A DNA stretch of 15,319 nucleotides from Paracoccaceae bacterium (GTDB lineage Bacteria > Pseudomonadota > Alphaproteobacteria > Rhodobacterales > Rhodobacteraceae), in assembly GCA_021648225.1 (NCBI GenBank), contig JAKITE010000061.1, forward strand, positions 1 to 15,319, read 5' to 3'. The translations under genes and the position numbers were made by a program. Of this stretch, positions 1-6,263 are shown piece by piece (the stretch's first letter is position 1; each line of letters begins with the position of its first letter). The notes below the pieces were generated by a model, which was not told where the DNA came from, did not search any database, and saw nothing but the letters and a program-made list of their open reading frames with translations.

Positions 1-963
1 TCGGGCATTGCCTGGCACATTCGCGATTGCTGGTTTTTGCGTCCGAAAAATCGTGGCATTACCTCGCATGGCACCGGCTGTTTCAGCATGTCGATCAACA
101 ATTGTGAATGGCTGTCGATCGAATACGAAGTGTTGGCCCAGGACCGTGTAACCATCGGGTTCAACACCAATAATAACGATGTCAAAGTGCGCAATAACCG
201 CTGTGTGCGGTATCGTCATTTTGCCGTGATGAATGGCAGTGGCCACATTATTACCGGCAACCATTTCTGGCAAGGTGACAGCGCACCCGCAGGGGATCGC
301 ACCGCTGGCATTGTGTTGACCGCCAAGAACAGCAAAACCGTGATGTCGGCCAATTATATCGATAATTGTTTTATCGAGGTTAGCAATGAACATGCGACTT
401 TGGCCAATGCTTCGCCGGGGACCGAGCCATTTGGCACATTATCCATGACCGGCAATATTTTTACGGTTAGTTCTGTGCCTGCGTGGTTCACTTATTTGCG
501 TTTCGCGCCGCAAGGCAATAATTATCGCATTGATGGCGTATCCATTATTGGCAACACGTTCAAATCCTTTGGCGGTGTGGTGATTGACCGGGTTGAAGAA
601 GAAGACACCTCAAATGGCAGTTTTGACCATAGCCAGTCCACCAACGTGATTTTTCAGGGCAACAGTTTTGAAGACGTGGCGTCTCGCACCGAAAACCCGT
701 CTTTTGTGGAAATAGACCAATCAGTTGCGACCACAAGCTGGAACCTGTCAAACGCGGAAAAAATCCCGTTTGGCGGGCAGGTATTGGGTGTTTCCGGCTG
801 GGCTGCATTGGGGCCAATTCAGGATGCAGGCAATGTAGACCAGTTCGAAACCCCGTATTTCACCGTGGCGCAAGGCGCGCTGGGTGATGAGGTTGACATC
901 AACTGGGCAGGCCCGCGCAAAGGCAAAATCCAGATGCAATTGCGCAGTGATCTGGCCGCATAA
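1..963 (+). CDS. Right-handed beta-helix (pectate-lyase-like) protein, 3' part
   Basis: The frame is open from the first base of the window, so the 5' end is missing; the TTG at 37 is probably internal. The 320 visible residues carry repeated short strands ending in N-x-F or N-x-F-like turns (TGNHFW, TGNIFTV, IGNTFKSF, QGNSFEDV). This is the pattern of right-handed parallel beta-helix proteins such as pectate lyases, GH28-related enzymes and phage or GTA spikes. The last ~60 residues (from about SGWAALG to the end) no longer look like helix coils and probably form a C-terminal beta cap. No catalytic residues can be assigned. A weak CCGC/GCGG hairpin followed by five T overlaps the stop codon. 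In Rhodobacteraceae, proteins of this type include gene-transfer-agent head spikes (ghsB-like), but nothing else here supports that role. The fold is fairly sure; the function is unknown. Confidence 0.65.
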   Translation, partial: SGIAWHIRDCWFLRPKNRGITSHGTGCFSMSINNCEWLSIEYEVLAQDRVTIGFNTNNNDVKVRNNRCVRYRHFAVMNGSGHIITGNHFWQGDSAPAGDRTAGIVLTAKNSKTVMSANYIDNCFIEVSNEHATLANASPGTEPFGTLSMTGNIFTVSSVPAWFTYLRFAPQGNNYRIDGVSIIGNTFKSFGGVVIDRVEEEDTSNGSFDHSQSTNVIFQGNSFEDVASRTENPSFVEIDQSVATTSWNLSNAEKIPFGGQVLGVSGWAALGPIQDAGNVDQFETPYFTVAQGALGDEVDINWAGPRKGKIQMQLRSDLAA

Positions 964-972
964 GCGGTTTTT
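956..972 (+). terminator. Weak candidate terminator at the stop of the beta-helix gene
   Basis: CCGC (956-959) pairs with GCGG (964-967) around an ATAA loop and is followed by TTTTT (968-972). The hairpin overlaps the TAA stop codon. The stem is only four base pairs plus a G-T wobble, so this is a tentative call. Confidence 0.3.
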
Positions 973-1019
973 CTGACAGGGTCGGTTTTGAATGGTAAGG
1001 TTGGCAAAAGGAGATTTTC

Positions 1020-1340
1020 ATGCTGACCATATCTGACAAAACCGACATCCAGACCGTGATCACAACATTCGAGGTCACCCCCGGCACTTGCGCTGATCTG
1101 CTTGATTTATTGCGGGCCAGTTGTCTGGAGGTGATTTCAAAACAACCCGGCTATATCGCGTCAGCGCTGCATGTGAATGATGCGCAGACCCGGATTGCCA
1201 ATTATTCCCAATGGCAGCGGCGCGAGGATTTTCAGGCGATGTTGCGCAGTGAAGAAATGATAGAACGCAACCGCGCCATTCATGAAATTTGCAAAAGCTT
1301 TGCACCGGTGATGTATGAGGTGGATACCTGCGTGGGGTGA
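1020..1340 (+). CDS. Antibiotic biosynthesis monooxygenase (ABM) family protein
   Basis: A 106-residue protein with the size and layout of the dimeric alpha/beta ABM fold. It has a first strand (VITTFEVTPG), a helix (LLDLLRASCLEVISKQPG), then a strand pair ending in IANYSQW and EDFQAML. The 'QPGYIASALH' segment followed by 'Y-SQW' is typical of this superfamily, which includes small cofactor-free monooxygenases and heme-degrading or quinol-oxidising relatives. The substrate cannot be read from sequence. The start is supported by AAAGGAG about seven bases upstream of the ATG. It lies 56 bases after the beta-helix gene on the same strand and may be read from its own promoter. The family is confident; the specific function is not. 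Confidence 0.8.
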   Translation: MLTISDKTDIQTVITTFEVTPGTCADLLDLLRASCLEVISKQPGYIASALHVNDAQTRIANYSQWQRREDFQAMLRSEEMIERNRAIHEICKSFAPVMYEVDTCVG

Positions 1341-1384
1341 ATTGTAGCTTTGTATTGCAGGGTAAAACCCGGCCATTTCGGGGC

Positions 1385-1408
1385 GGTGGGTGCGAGCACC
1401 CATCCAAC
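1385..1408 (-). repeat. REP palindrome 1 (degenerate foot), upstream of the RAYT gene
   Basis: The hairpin spans 1385-1404. Arms TGGGTGC (1387-1393) and GCACCCA (1396-1402) enclose a GA loop. It matches the copy at 1986-2005 at 19 of 20 bases. On the minus strand the 5' foot next to the hairpin reads GTTG, where the other two copies have GTAG. It lies about 40 bases upstream of the transposase start. Confidence 0.75.
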
Positions 1409-1447
1409 ATTTACGGTTTGTTTACCCTAAATTGTTCATAAAGGGAT

Positions 1448-1942
1448 ATGTCAAATTATCGTCGATTAAAGCTTTCAGGTGGAACATATTTTTTTACCGT
1501 GACTCTTGCAGTTCGAGGGTCGGTATTGTTGGTGGAAAATATTGATGCATTGCGGCAGGCGTTTTTTGATACGATGGCCGAGCAGCCCTTTTGGGCGGAT
1601 GCGATGGTAATTCTTCCGGACCATATTCATGCGATTTGGACCTTGCCCGAAAATGACAGTGATTTTTCAAACCGTTGGCGAAAGATCAAAACCAGATTCA
1701 CGCAGTCAATTGATTTTCGCCCGTCATTGAGCAAAAGTTTGGCAAGCAAAGGCGAAAAAGGCATTTGGCAGCGGCGGTTTTGGGAGCACTGCATTCGTGA
1801 TGATCAGGATTATTCGGTGCATTTGGAATATTGTTGGGGCAATCCGATTAAACATGGGTTGGTGGAAAAGGCAAAAGATTGGCCGTATTCGTCGTTTCAT
1901 CGGGATGTTAAGCGTGGGATCGTGCCGAAGGACTGGGTGTAG
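1448..1942 (+). CDS. REP-associated tyrosine transposase (RAYT, Y1/HUH family)
   Basis: A 164-residue single-strand DNA transposase-like protein of the TnpA-REP (transposase-17) family. The N-terminal 'YRRLKLSGGTYFFTVTL' is the typical RAYT opening. The HUH metal-binding motif is H59-I-H61 inside PDHIHAIW. The catalytic tyrosine is probably Y128 in HLEYCWGNPIKHGLV, matching the family's Y-x3-NP-x-KHG block. RAYTs are domesticated relatives of IS200/IS605 transposases that bind and cleave REP hairpins carrying a GTAG foot. Such hairpins flank this gene on both sides, and the downstream one overlaps its stop codon. The ATG at 1448 is chosen because the protein begins at the expected family position; the upstream AAAGGGAT is a weak Shine-Dalgarno. 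The gene looks intact, with HUH and Tyr both present. Confidence 0.93.
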   Translation: MSNYRRLKLSGGTYFFTVTLAVRGSVLLVENIDALRQAFFDTMAEQPFWADAMVILPDHIHAIWTLPENDSDFSNRWRKIKTRFTQSIDFRPSLSKSLASKGEKGIWQRRFWEHCIRDDQDYSVHLEYCWGNPIKHGLVEKAKDWPYSSFHRDVKRGIVPKDWV

Positions 1943-1962
1943 GGTGGGTGCTCGCACCCACC
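1939..1962 (+). repeat. REP palindrome 2, overlapping the RAYT stop codon
   Basis: The foot GTAG (1939-1942) is followed directly by a perfect 9-bp stem, GGTGGGTGC (1943-1951) and GCACCCACC (1954-1962), with a TC loop. The TAG at 1940-1942 in the foot is also the transposase stop codon. GTAG 5' to the hairpin is the known recognition tetranucleotide of enterobacterial RAYTs. It forms an exact 24-bp inverted pair with REP 3, with a 23-base spacer. Confidence 0.9.
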
Positions 1963-1985
1963 ATTGTTGGGGTTGATATAGGAAC

Positions 1986-2009
1986 GGTGGGTGCGAGCAC
2001 CCACCCTAC
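1986..2009 (-). repeat. REP palindrome 3, inverted partner of REP 2 (BIME-like pair)
   Basis: The stem GGTGGGTGC (1986-1994) and GCACCCACC (1997-2005) encloses a GA loop. CTAC at 2006-2009 reads GTAG as the 5' foot on the minus strand. The 24 bases are the exact reverse complement of REP 2. The pair lies between the convergent transposase and the small exported-protein gene. It could work as a bidirectional terminator or mRNA-stabilising hairpin, as BIMEs do elsewhere. Confidence 0.9.
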
Positions 2010-2014
2010 GGGGG

Positions 2015-2317
2015 CTACTCCGCAACCGGGATGCAACGAAATTGAACGTTCGGGTACCCCGAAGAAAGCCATATTTTCCATTCGTCGCAAGCAGAATAAT
2101 TGTCGACATATCCATATAAAACAGCAACTCTGTTCCAAGCAGAGAACAGGCTTTCAAATTGTTCCAGATATACCGGACCTTCGTCAGAATATTCACGAAA
2201 TTGCCTGTCCGAAAACAAATTTTGGACAGCAACATCATTTTTTTCAGTGGCGCCGAATAATGCCCCAGCTGTCAATAACAGAAACGCCGACACGATTGAA
2301 ATTTTCGAAATACCCAT
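2015..2317 (-). CDS. Small exported protein of unknown function
   Basis: A 100-residue protein not recognised as a known family. Residues 1-23 form a signal-peptide-like segment: short polar N-terminus with K5, hydrophobic core ISIVSAFLLLTAGALF, then G-A before a polar mature part. The mature chain is acidic and aromatic-rich and contains two cysteines (C77, C95) that could form a disulfide in the periplasm. The start is well supported: GAGGTAGG lies just upstream, overlapping the end of ettA. The ATG begins six bases after the ettA stop codon, so the two are probably co-transcribed and possibly translationally coupled. It ends next to REP 3. It is likely a real gene because of the signal peptide, the RBS and the operon spacing, but no function is claimed. 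Confidence 0.6.
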   Translation of the reverse strand: MGISKISIVSAFLLLTAGALFGATEKNDVAVQNLFSDRQFREYSDEGPVYLEQFESLFSAWNRVAVLYGYVDNYSACDEWKIWLSSGYPNVQFRCIPVAE

Positions 2318-2323
2318 CCCCCC

Positions 2324-3979
2324 CTACCTCGTAAACTTCTTATACTTCACCCGCGTCGGCTTCACACTGTCCGGCCCCAACCGCCGTATCTTATCCGCTT
2401 CGTAATCCTCAAAATTGCCCTCAAACCATTCCACATGTGAATTGCCTTCAAACGCCAGCATATGCGTGCACAGCCGATCCAGAAAAAACCGGTCATGCGA
2501 GATAATCACCGCGCAACCGGCGAAATCTTCCAGCGCGTCTTCCAGCGCGCGCAGGGTGTCAACATCCAGATCGTTTGTGGGCTCATCGAGCAGCAACACA
2601 TTGCCGCCCTCGCGCAGCAATTTGGCCATATGCACGCGGTTACGTTCGCCGCCCGATAGCATCGCCATGGTTTTTTGCTGGTCGCCGCCTTTGAAATTGA
2701 AACTGGAACAATAAGCGCGGCCGTTGACCTCTGCGTCGCCCAGTTTCACCACATCCAGCCCGTCGGATATTTCCTCAAACACGGTTTTTTTGTCGTCCAG
2801 CGTATCGCGGGATTGGTCAACATAGCTCAACTTAACCGTATCGCCGAATTCAACCGTGCCGCTATCGGGCTGTTCCTGGCCTGTCAGCATGCGAAACAGG
2901 GTTGATTTACCCGCACCATTAGGGCCGATTACGCCGACAATCCCGCCCGGCGGCAGGCTAAAGCTCAGGTTATCCACCAGCAGATTGTCGCCGTAACCCT
3001 TTGAAAGCCCCTCAACCTCGATCACCTTATTGCCAAGGCGCGGGCCATTGGGAATGATAATCTGGGCTTTGCCAACCTTGTCACGCTCCGACGCATTGGC
3101 AAGGTCGTTATAGGCCGCAATACGCGCCTTGGATTTGGCTTGGCGGGCTTTGGGCGACTGGCGCATCCATTCCAATTCGCGCTCCAGCGTGCGCATTTTG
3201 GCTTTGTCGGATTTGGCCTCGTGCTGCATGCGTTTGGCTTTTTGTTCCAGCCACGCGGAATAATTGCCCTCATACGGGATGCCACGGCCACGGTCGAGTT
3301 CCAGTATCCAGCTGGTGATGTCATCAAGGAAATAACGGTCATGCGTTACACATAAAATAGTGCCTTTGTAATCCATCAGATGCTGTTGCAGCCATGCGAT
3401 GGTTTCGGCATCCAGATGGTTGGTTGGCTCATCGAGCAGTAACATATCGGGGGCCTCGAGCAGCAATTTGCACAGCGCCACGCGGCGGGCTTCGCCGCCT
3501 GAAAGAGTGCTGATTTCCGCATCATCGGGCGGGCAGCGCAGGGCCTCCATGGCGATATCAATGCTGGCATCGAGATTCCACAGATCAGCCGCGTCAATTT
3601 CATCTTGCAACGTGGCCATTTCATCAGCGGTTTCTTCGGAATAATTCATCGCCAGCTCGTTATAACGATCCAGCACCGCTTTTTTATCTGCCACGCCCAG
3701 CATGACATTTTCGCGAACATTCAGGGTTTCATCGAGCTTGGGTTCTTGCGGTAGATAGCCGATATTGGCGCCTTCGGCGGCCCAAGCCTCGCCCTGAAAA
3801 TCCTTGTCGAGACCTGCCATGATTTTCATCAAAGTAGACTTGCCAGAGCCATTGACCCCGACCACACCGATTTTCACGCCGGGCAGAAAGGAAAGCCGGA
3901 TGTTTTCAAACAGCTTTTTGCCACCGGGATAGGTCTTGGACACGCCGTCCATGTGGTAAACGTATTGATATGATGCCAT
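2324..3979 (-). CDS. ettA: Energy-dependent translational throttle protein EttA (ABC-F ATPase)
   Basis: A 551-residue ABC-F protein of the usual EttA length. Domain 1 has Walker A GVNGSGKST (41-49), signature LSGGEARR (159-166) and Walker B LLLDEP with catalytic E184. The linker/PtIM region (about 230-310) is charged and helical, with a TLERELEWMRQSPKARQAKSKAR segment. Domain 2 has Walker A GPNGAGKST (352-360), signature LSGGERNR (441-448) and E466. EttA binds the ribosomal E site in the cytoplasm and gates entry into elongation according to the ATP/ADP ratio. No membrane domain is present, as expected. The ATG is preceded by AAGGA, which an 8-bp inverted repeat abuts. The small exported protein follows in the same unit. 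Confidence 0.96.
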   Translation of the reverse strand: MASYQYVYHMDGVSKTYPGGKKLFENIRLSFLPGVKIGVVGVNGSGKSTLMKIMAGLDKDFQGEAWAAEGANIGYLPQEPKLDETLNVRENVMLGVADKKAVLDRYNELAMNYSEETADEMATLQDEIDAADLWNLDASIDIAMEALRCPPDDAEISTLSGGEARRVALCKLLLEAPDMLLLDEPTNHLDAETIAWLQQHLMDYKGTILCVTHDRYFLDDITSWILELDRGRGIPYEGNYSAWLEQKAKRMQHEAKSDKAKMRTLERELEWMRQSPKARQAKSKARIAAYNDLANASERDKVGKAQIIIPNGPRLGNKVIEVEGLSKGYGDNLLVDNLSFSLPPGGIVGVIGPNGAGKSTLFRMLTGQEQPDSGTVEFGDTVKLSYVDQSRDTLDDKKTVFEEISDGLDVVKLGDAEVNGRAYCSSFNFKGGDQQKTMAMLSGGERNRVHMAKLLREGGNVLLLDEPTNDLDVDTLRALEDALEDFAGCAVIISHDRFFLDRLCTHMLAFEGNSHVEWFEGNFEDYEADKIRRLGPDSVKPTRVKYKKFTR

Positions 3980-3994
3980 TTTGTGGGGTCCTTG

Positions 3995-4030
3995 CCGATG
4001 CGATAAGTTTTGGAGAGTTTAGCGCATCGG
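3995..4030 (-). promoter_or_regulatory. Inverted repeat in the ettA leader, abutting the Shine-Dalgarno
   Basis: CCGATGCG (3995-4002) and CGCATCGG (4023-4030) form a perfect 8-bp inverted repeat with a 20-base loop. On the minus-strand transcript it ends one base before the AAGGA (3989-3993) of ettA. It could be an operator, or an mRNA hairpin that modulates initiation. No U-tract follows, so it is not a standard terminator. Confidence 0.4.
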
Positions 4031-4252
4031 TGAGGGGGCTTCAATCAAAGTTAGCAGCTTTGTCTAATCTCTTTACGTCCCGTTTGAGATAATGAATGGT
4101 CCTTTTTGTGCTGGGCGACCAAGACACTGTTATCGTCCCTTTACCTGTCGGGTGCCTTAATCGACCGTGTTTTTAGCCATGCCAAAACACCCAACCTGCA
4201 TCAACCAAATTACCAACGTATTTATTTACTTCTTTGCATCTGCAGTATGGCA
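4031..4252. other. Intergenic spacer between viperin gene and ettA; no gene seen
   Basis: About 220 bases with no supportable coding frame. The only structure noticed is an AT-rich inverted repeat, GTGTTTT (4167-4173) with AAAACAC (4184-4190), lacking a U-tract on either strand. It probably marks the edge of the AT-rich accessory segment and may hold the ettA promoter, which could not be pinned down. Confidence 0.4.
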
Positions 4253-5191
4253 TTATGCTGCCTCATTATAACGTGCAGCAAATCGATTTGGCAAAAACCG
4301 CATTCCGGAAAACGCGTGGGCCAAGCCAGTATCAAGAATTGGGTCGCTGTATTGGTATCCGTCTTGAATGCTCTGGTTACCATTTTGATAGAACCGCCCA
4401 TTCGGGTCGATCATAATGTAAGATTCAAGCATTTCATGATTATCTTCAACTCGGTAAATATTCTGGAATTCTGAATGCCGTTTAACAAAGTCTCCAAAGG
4501 ATCGATCGCTGACCTCAAGGTTTCTGTTAACAGTTGGCAAGACCCTCAATATTTTCCACTTTTCTGGTGAAAGACCGCGAATCAATTCGCCCATATCTTC
4601 GTTGGCGTTGAGCGCATTAATCACGGTGTTTACTTTTAGTTTTAAGTTTGGGTTTTTCTTGCGTTCAATGTTGAGATTAACTGCTAATTTACCGATATCC
4701 AGAAGGTTGCCGCGCCGATCAACCCTACCAATTTCTTGATTAGCGCTTTCGATAGCGGAGTCTACGCTCAACCCCAGCCAATCTAAATTTGGTGCCAATG
4801 CGCCAAGCAAAGGTTCGGATAGGTGACTTCCATTGGTAATAATGGATGTTTTTAGGCCAATTTCACGCGAAAAACGCAACAGCTCGGGCATTATTTTTGC
4901 GTATAGTAAAGGCTCACCACCCGCGAAATTTATTCGGACAGATTCCCAGCACATTTCAGCCTGAAGTGGGTTGTCGTGGTTGGAGGGGTGAAAAAAATTG
5001 CGAATTTGCAAAAGTAAATTGCGCGAGTCGGCAATGTTTTTCACCAGATCACGCCGATTGCGGGGCGTGTCCCATTTGGCGTAACAAAACTTGCATCCAT
5101 AATTGCATGCTTCGGTGATGTGCCAATTGATGACTAATTCAGATATTTTGTTGGCTGGCGCTTGCGTTGGTTTTTTTTGTTGAGCTTGCAT
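4253..5191 (-). CDS. Prokaryotic viperin homologue (radical SAM, ddhNTP synthase)
   Basis: A 312-residue radical SAM enzyme that aligns by eye along its length with viperin/RSAD2. The [4Fe-4S] motif is C29-x3-C33-x2-C36 (ACNYGCKFCY). The SAM-binding GGEP (91-94) is preceded by VRINFA, as in viperin's KINFSGGEP. SIITNGS (116-122) and the block KVNTVINALNANEDMGELI (186-204) match viperin's KINSVIN...NVEEDM. PEKWKILRVLP (209-219) matches its RWKVFQCL. The C-terminal SDRSFGDFVKRH, MLESYIMIDPNGRF and the ILDTGL-AF stretch match the substrate-closing region of viperins rather than of MoaA or other radical SAM enzymes. The family converts CTP, GTP or UTP to 3'-deoxy-3',4'-didehydro-NTPs that act as chain terminators for phage RNA polymerase; which one cannot be read here. 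No nucleoside-monophosphate kinase gene is adjacent. It lacks the amphipathic N-terminal helix of the animal protein. It is AT-richer than its neighbours. Confidence 0.9.
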   Translation of the reverse strand: MQAQQKKPTQAPANKISELVINWHITEACNYGCKFCYAKWDTPRNRRDLVKNIADSRNLLLQIRNFFHPSNHDNPLQAEMCWESVRINFAGGEPLLYAKIMPELLRFSREIGLKTSIITNGSHLSEPLLGALAPNLDWLGLSVDSAIESANQEIGRVDRRGNLLDIGKLAVNLNIERKKNPNLKLKVNTVINALNANEDMGELIRGLSPEKWKILRVLPTVNRNLEVSDRSFGDFVKRHSEFQNIYRVEDNHEMLESYIMIDPNGRFYQNGNQSIQDGYQYSDPILDTGLAHAFSGMRFLPNRFAARYNEAA

Positions 5192-5224
5192 TGCATTTTC
5201 CCTATATATTCGCTATACTAAATA

Positions 5225-5239
5225 TATCACTAATTGATA
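5225..5239. promoter_or_regulatory. Candidate XRE operator between viperin and regulator genes
   Basis: The 15-base element has arms TATCA (5225-5229) and TGATA (5235-5239), matching at six of seven paired positions about a central A. It lies mid-way in the very AT-rich divergent intergenic region. A looser direct repeat, CTATACTA (5213-5220) and CTATATTA (5244-5251), is spaced 31 bases, about three helical turns. The TTGATA at 5234-5239, overlapping the palindrome, could be the -35 box of the regulator gene with TATATG (5256-5261) as -10. This would allow autoregulation and control of the viperin gene. Confidence 0.45.
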
Positions 5240-5284
5240 ATATCTATATTAGGGATATATGTAACAACTTGAAGGAGTCAAGTG

Positions 5285-5650
5285 ATGGAAAAAAGAATTG
5301 TTCAAATCGACGAATTTTTTGGGCTACTTATCGCGGCAAAACGGAAAAAAAGAGGAATGGATCAAAAGAGTTTTGCAGCCAAGCTAGGTATTCAACAACC
5401 AGCATTGTCGCGAATTGAACGTGGGGACAGTGCGGTTAATACTTCAATGCTTTTAAAGCTGGCGGATGCTCTCGAGGTTGCACCCTCTGAGCTAATCATT
5501 GAATTTGAAAAGGAAAAAGAACGGCTTGAGCGTGATGAATCTATTGATGTAAAACCTAAAAAAGATCTCCCGACAAATAGAGCTACGCTTGGCAAGGTTT
5601 TACTCGGAGGAGCGGCGCTTGCGCTATTGATTAATAGGATTAACAAGTGA
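5285..5650 (+). CDS. XRE-family HTH regulator with hydrophobic C-terminal tail
   Basis: A 121-residue protein. Residues about 10-70 form a Cro/C1-type helix-turn-helix domain (LIAAKRKKRGMDQKSFAAKLG, then QQPALSRIERGDSAVNTSMLLKLADALEV). Residues 72-92 are highly charged and probably helical (EFEKEKERLERDE). Residues about 102-118 (LGKVLLGGAALALLINR) are hydrophobic and could be a short tail anchor. The ATG at 5285 is preferred over the GTG at 5282 because AAGGAG (5272-5277) is then seven bases away. It is divergent from the viperin gene across ~90 bases with a palindromic operator candidate, so it most likely controls that gene and itself. Its stop overlaps the nadD start. Regulation of the viperin is inference; the domain call is secure. 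Confidence 0.85.
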   Translation: MEKRIVQIDEFFGLLIAAKRKKRGMDQKSFAAKLGIQQPALSRIERGDSAVNTSMLLKLADALEVAPSELIIEFEKEKERLERDESIDVKPKKDLPTNRATLGKVLLGGAALALLINRINK

Positions 5651-6246
5651 TCGGAATAAAATCCCCCACACCCCCCCACCAAACCATCGGCCTGCTTGGC
5701 GGGTCGTTTGACCCTCCGCATCTCGGCCACGTCCATATCACCAAGCGCGCCCTGAAACGGTTCGGCTTGGATCGGGTCTGGTGGCTGGTTAGCCCGGGCA
5801 ATCCGCTAAAGGAAAACCCACCGGCGGAACTGGCCAAACGTATGCTGGCCTGTCGTGAAATCATGCAACATCCGCGCGTTGAAATCACTGATATCGAGGC
5901 GCAGATGAACACGCGCTATACCGCGGAAACCATCAAGGCTTTGCAGTTGCGCCACCCCCGCACGCGGTTTGTCTGGCTGATGGGGGCGGATAATTTGGCG
6001 CAGTTTCACAAATGGCAAAACTGGCAATGGATCGCTGAAAATGTGCCCATCGGGGTGCTGGCAAGGCCGGGGGAGCAGCTCCGCGCCGGATTATCCCCCA
6101 TGGCGCAGCGGTATGCAGAATTTAGATTGCCAGCATCGCAAGCGGGGGCCTTGGCCCATTCAACCCCGCCAAAATGGGCATTGCTTGGCGGGCCAATGCG
6201 CGGTATTTCATCAACTGAAATTCGCGAAAACGGCGAATGGGAATGA
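5647..6246 (+). CDS. nadD: Nicotinate-mononucleotide adenylyltransferase
   Basis: A 199-residue enzyme that adenylates nicotinate mononucleotide to deamido-NAD in NAD biosynthesis. It has the nucleotidyltransferase motif GGSFDPPHLGH (18-28), the NadD-typical WLMGADNLAQFHKW (110-123) and the C-terminal ISSTEIR (187-193). Start: GTG at 5647 with AGGA (5636-5639) seven bases upstream. It overlaps the XRE stop codon by four bases (GTGA). The conserved part begins at about residue 12, so the first residues are a variable extension and the true start could only move slightly. It is followed by dacB with a 17-base gap. The overlap implies that the housekeeping gene is partly read through the regulator gene. 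Confidence 0.93.
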   Translation: MIGIKSPTPPHQTIGLLGGSFDPPHLGHVHITKRALKRFGLDRVWWLVSPGNPLKENPPAELAKRMLACREIMQHPRVEITDIEAQMNTRYTAETIKALQLRHPRTRFVWLMGADNLAQFHKWQNWQWIAENVPIGVLARPGEQLRAGLSPMAQRYAEFRLPASQAGALAHSTPPKWALLGGPMRGISSTEIRENGEWE

Positions 6247-6263
6247 TTTGGATTATTGATTAA

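Noticed and set aside
1385..2009. CRISPR array from the repeated palindromes
   Set aside because: There are only three copies, in opposite orientations and with irregular spacing; REP elements explain them.
1948..2334. Plus-strand frame of 128 residues downstream of the transposase
   Set aside because: It runs through both REP palindromes and antisense to the small exported gene; its composition is that of a shadow frame.
4167..4190. Terminator for the viperin gene
   Set aside because: The stem is AT-rich and no U-tract follows on the minus strand; it is mentioned only as structure in the spacer.
4106..4474. Plus-strand frame of 122 residues with a hydrophobic stretch
   Set aside because: Most of it is antisense to the viperin gene, with no ribosome-binding site and no recognisable domain.
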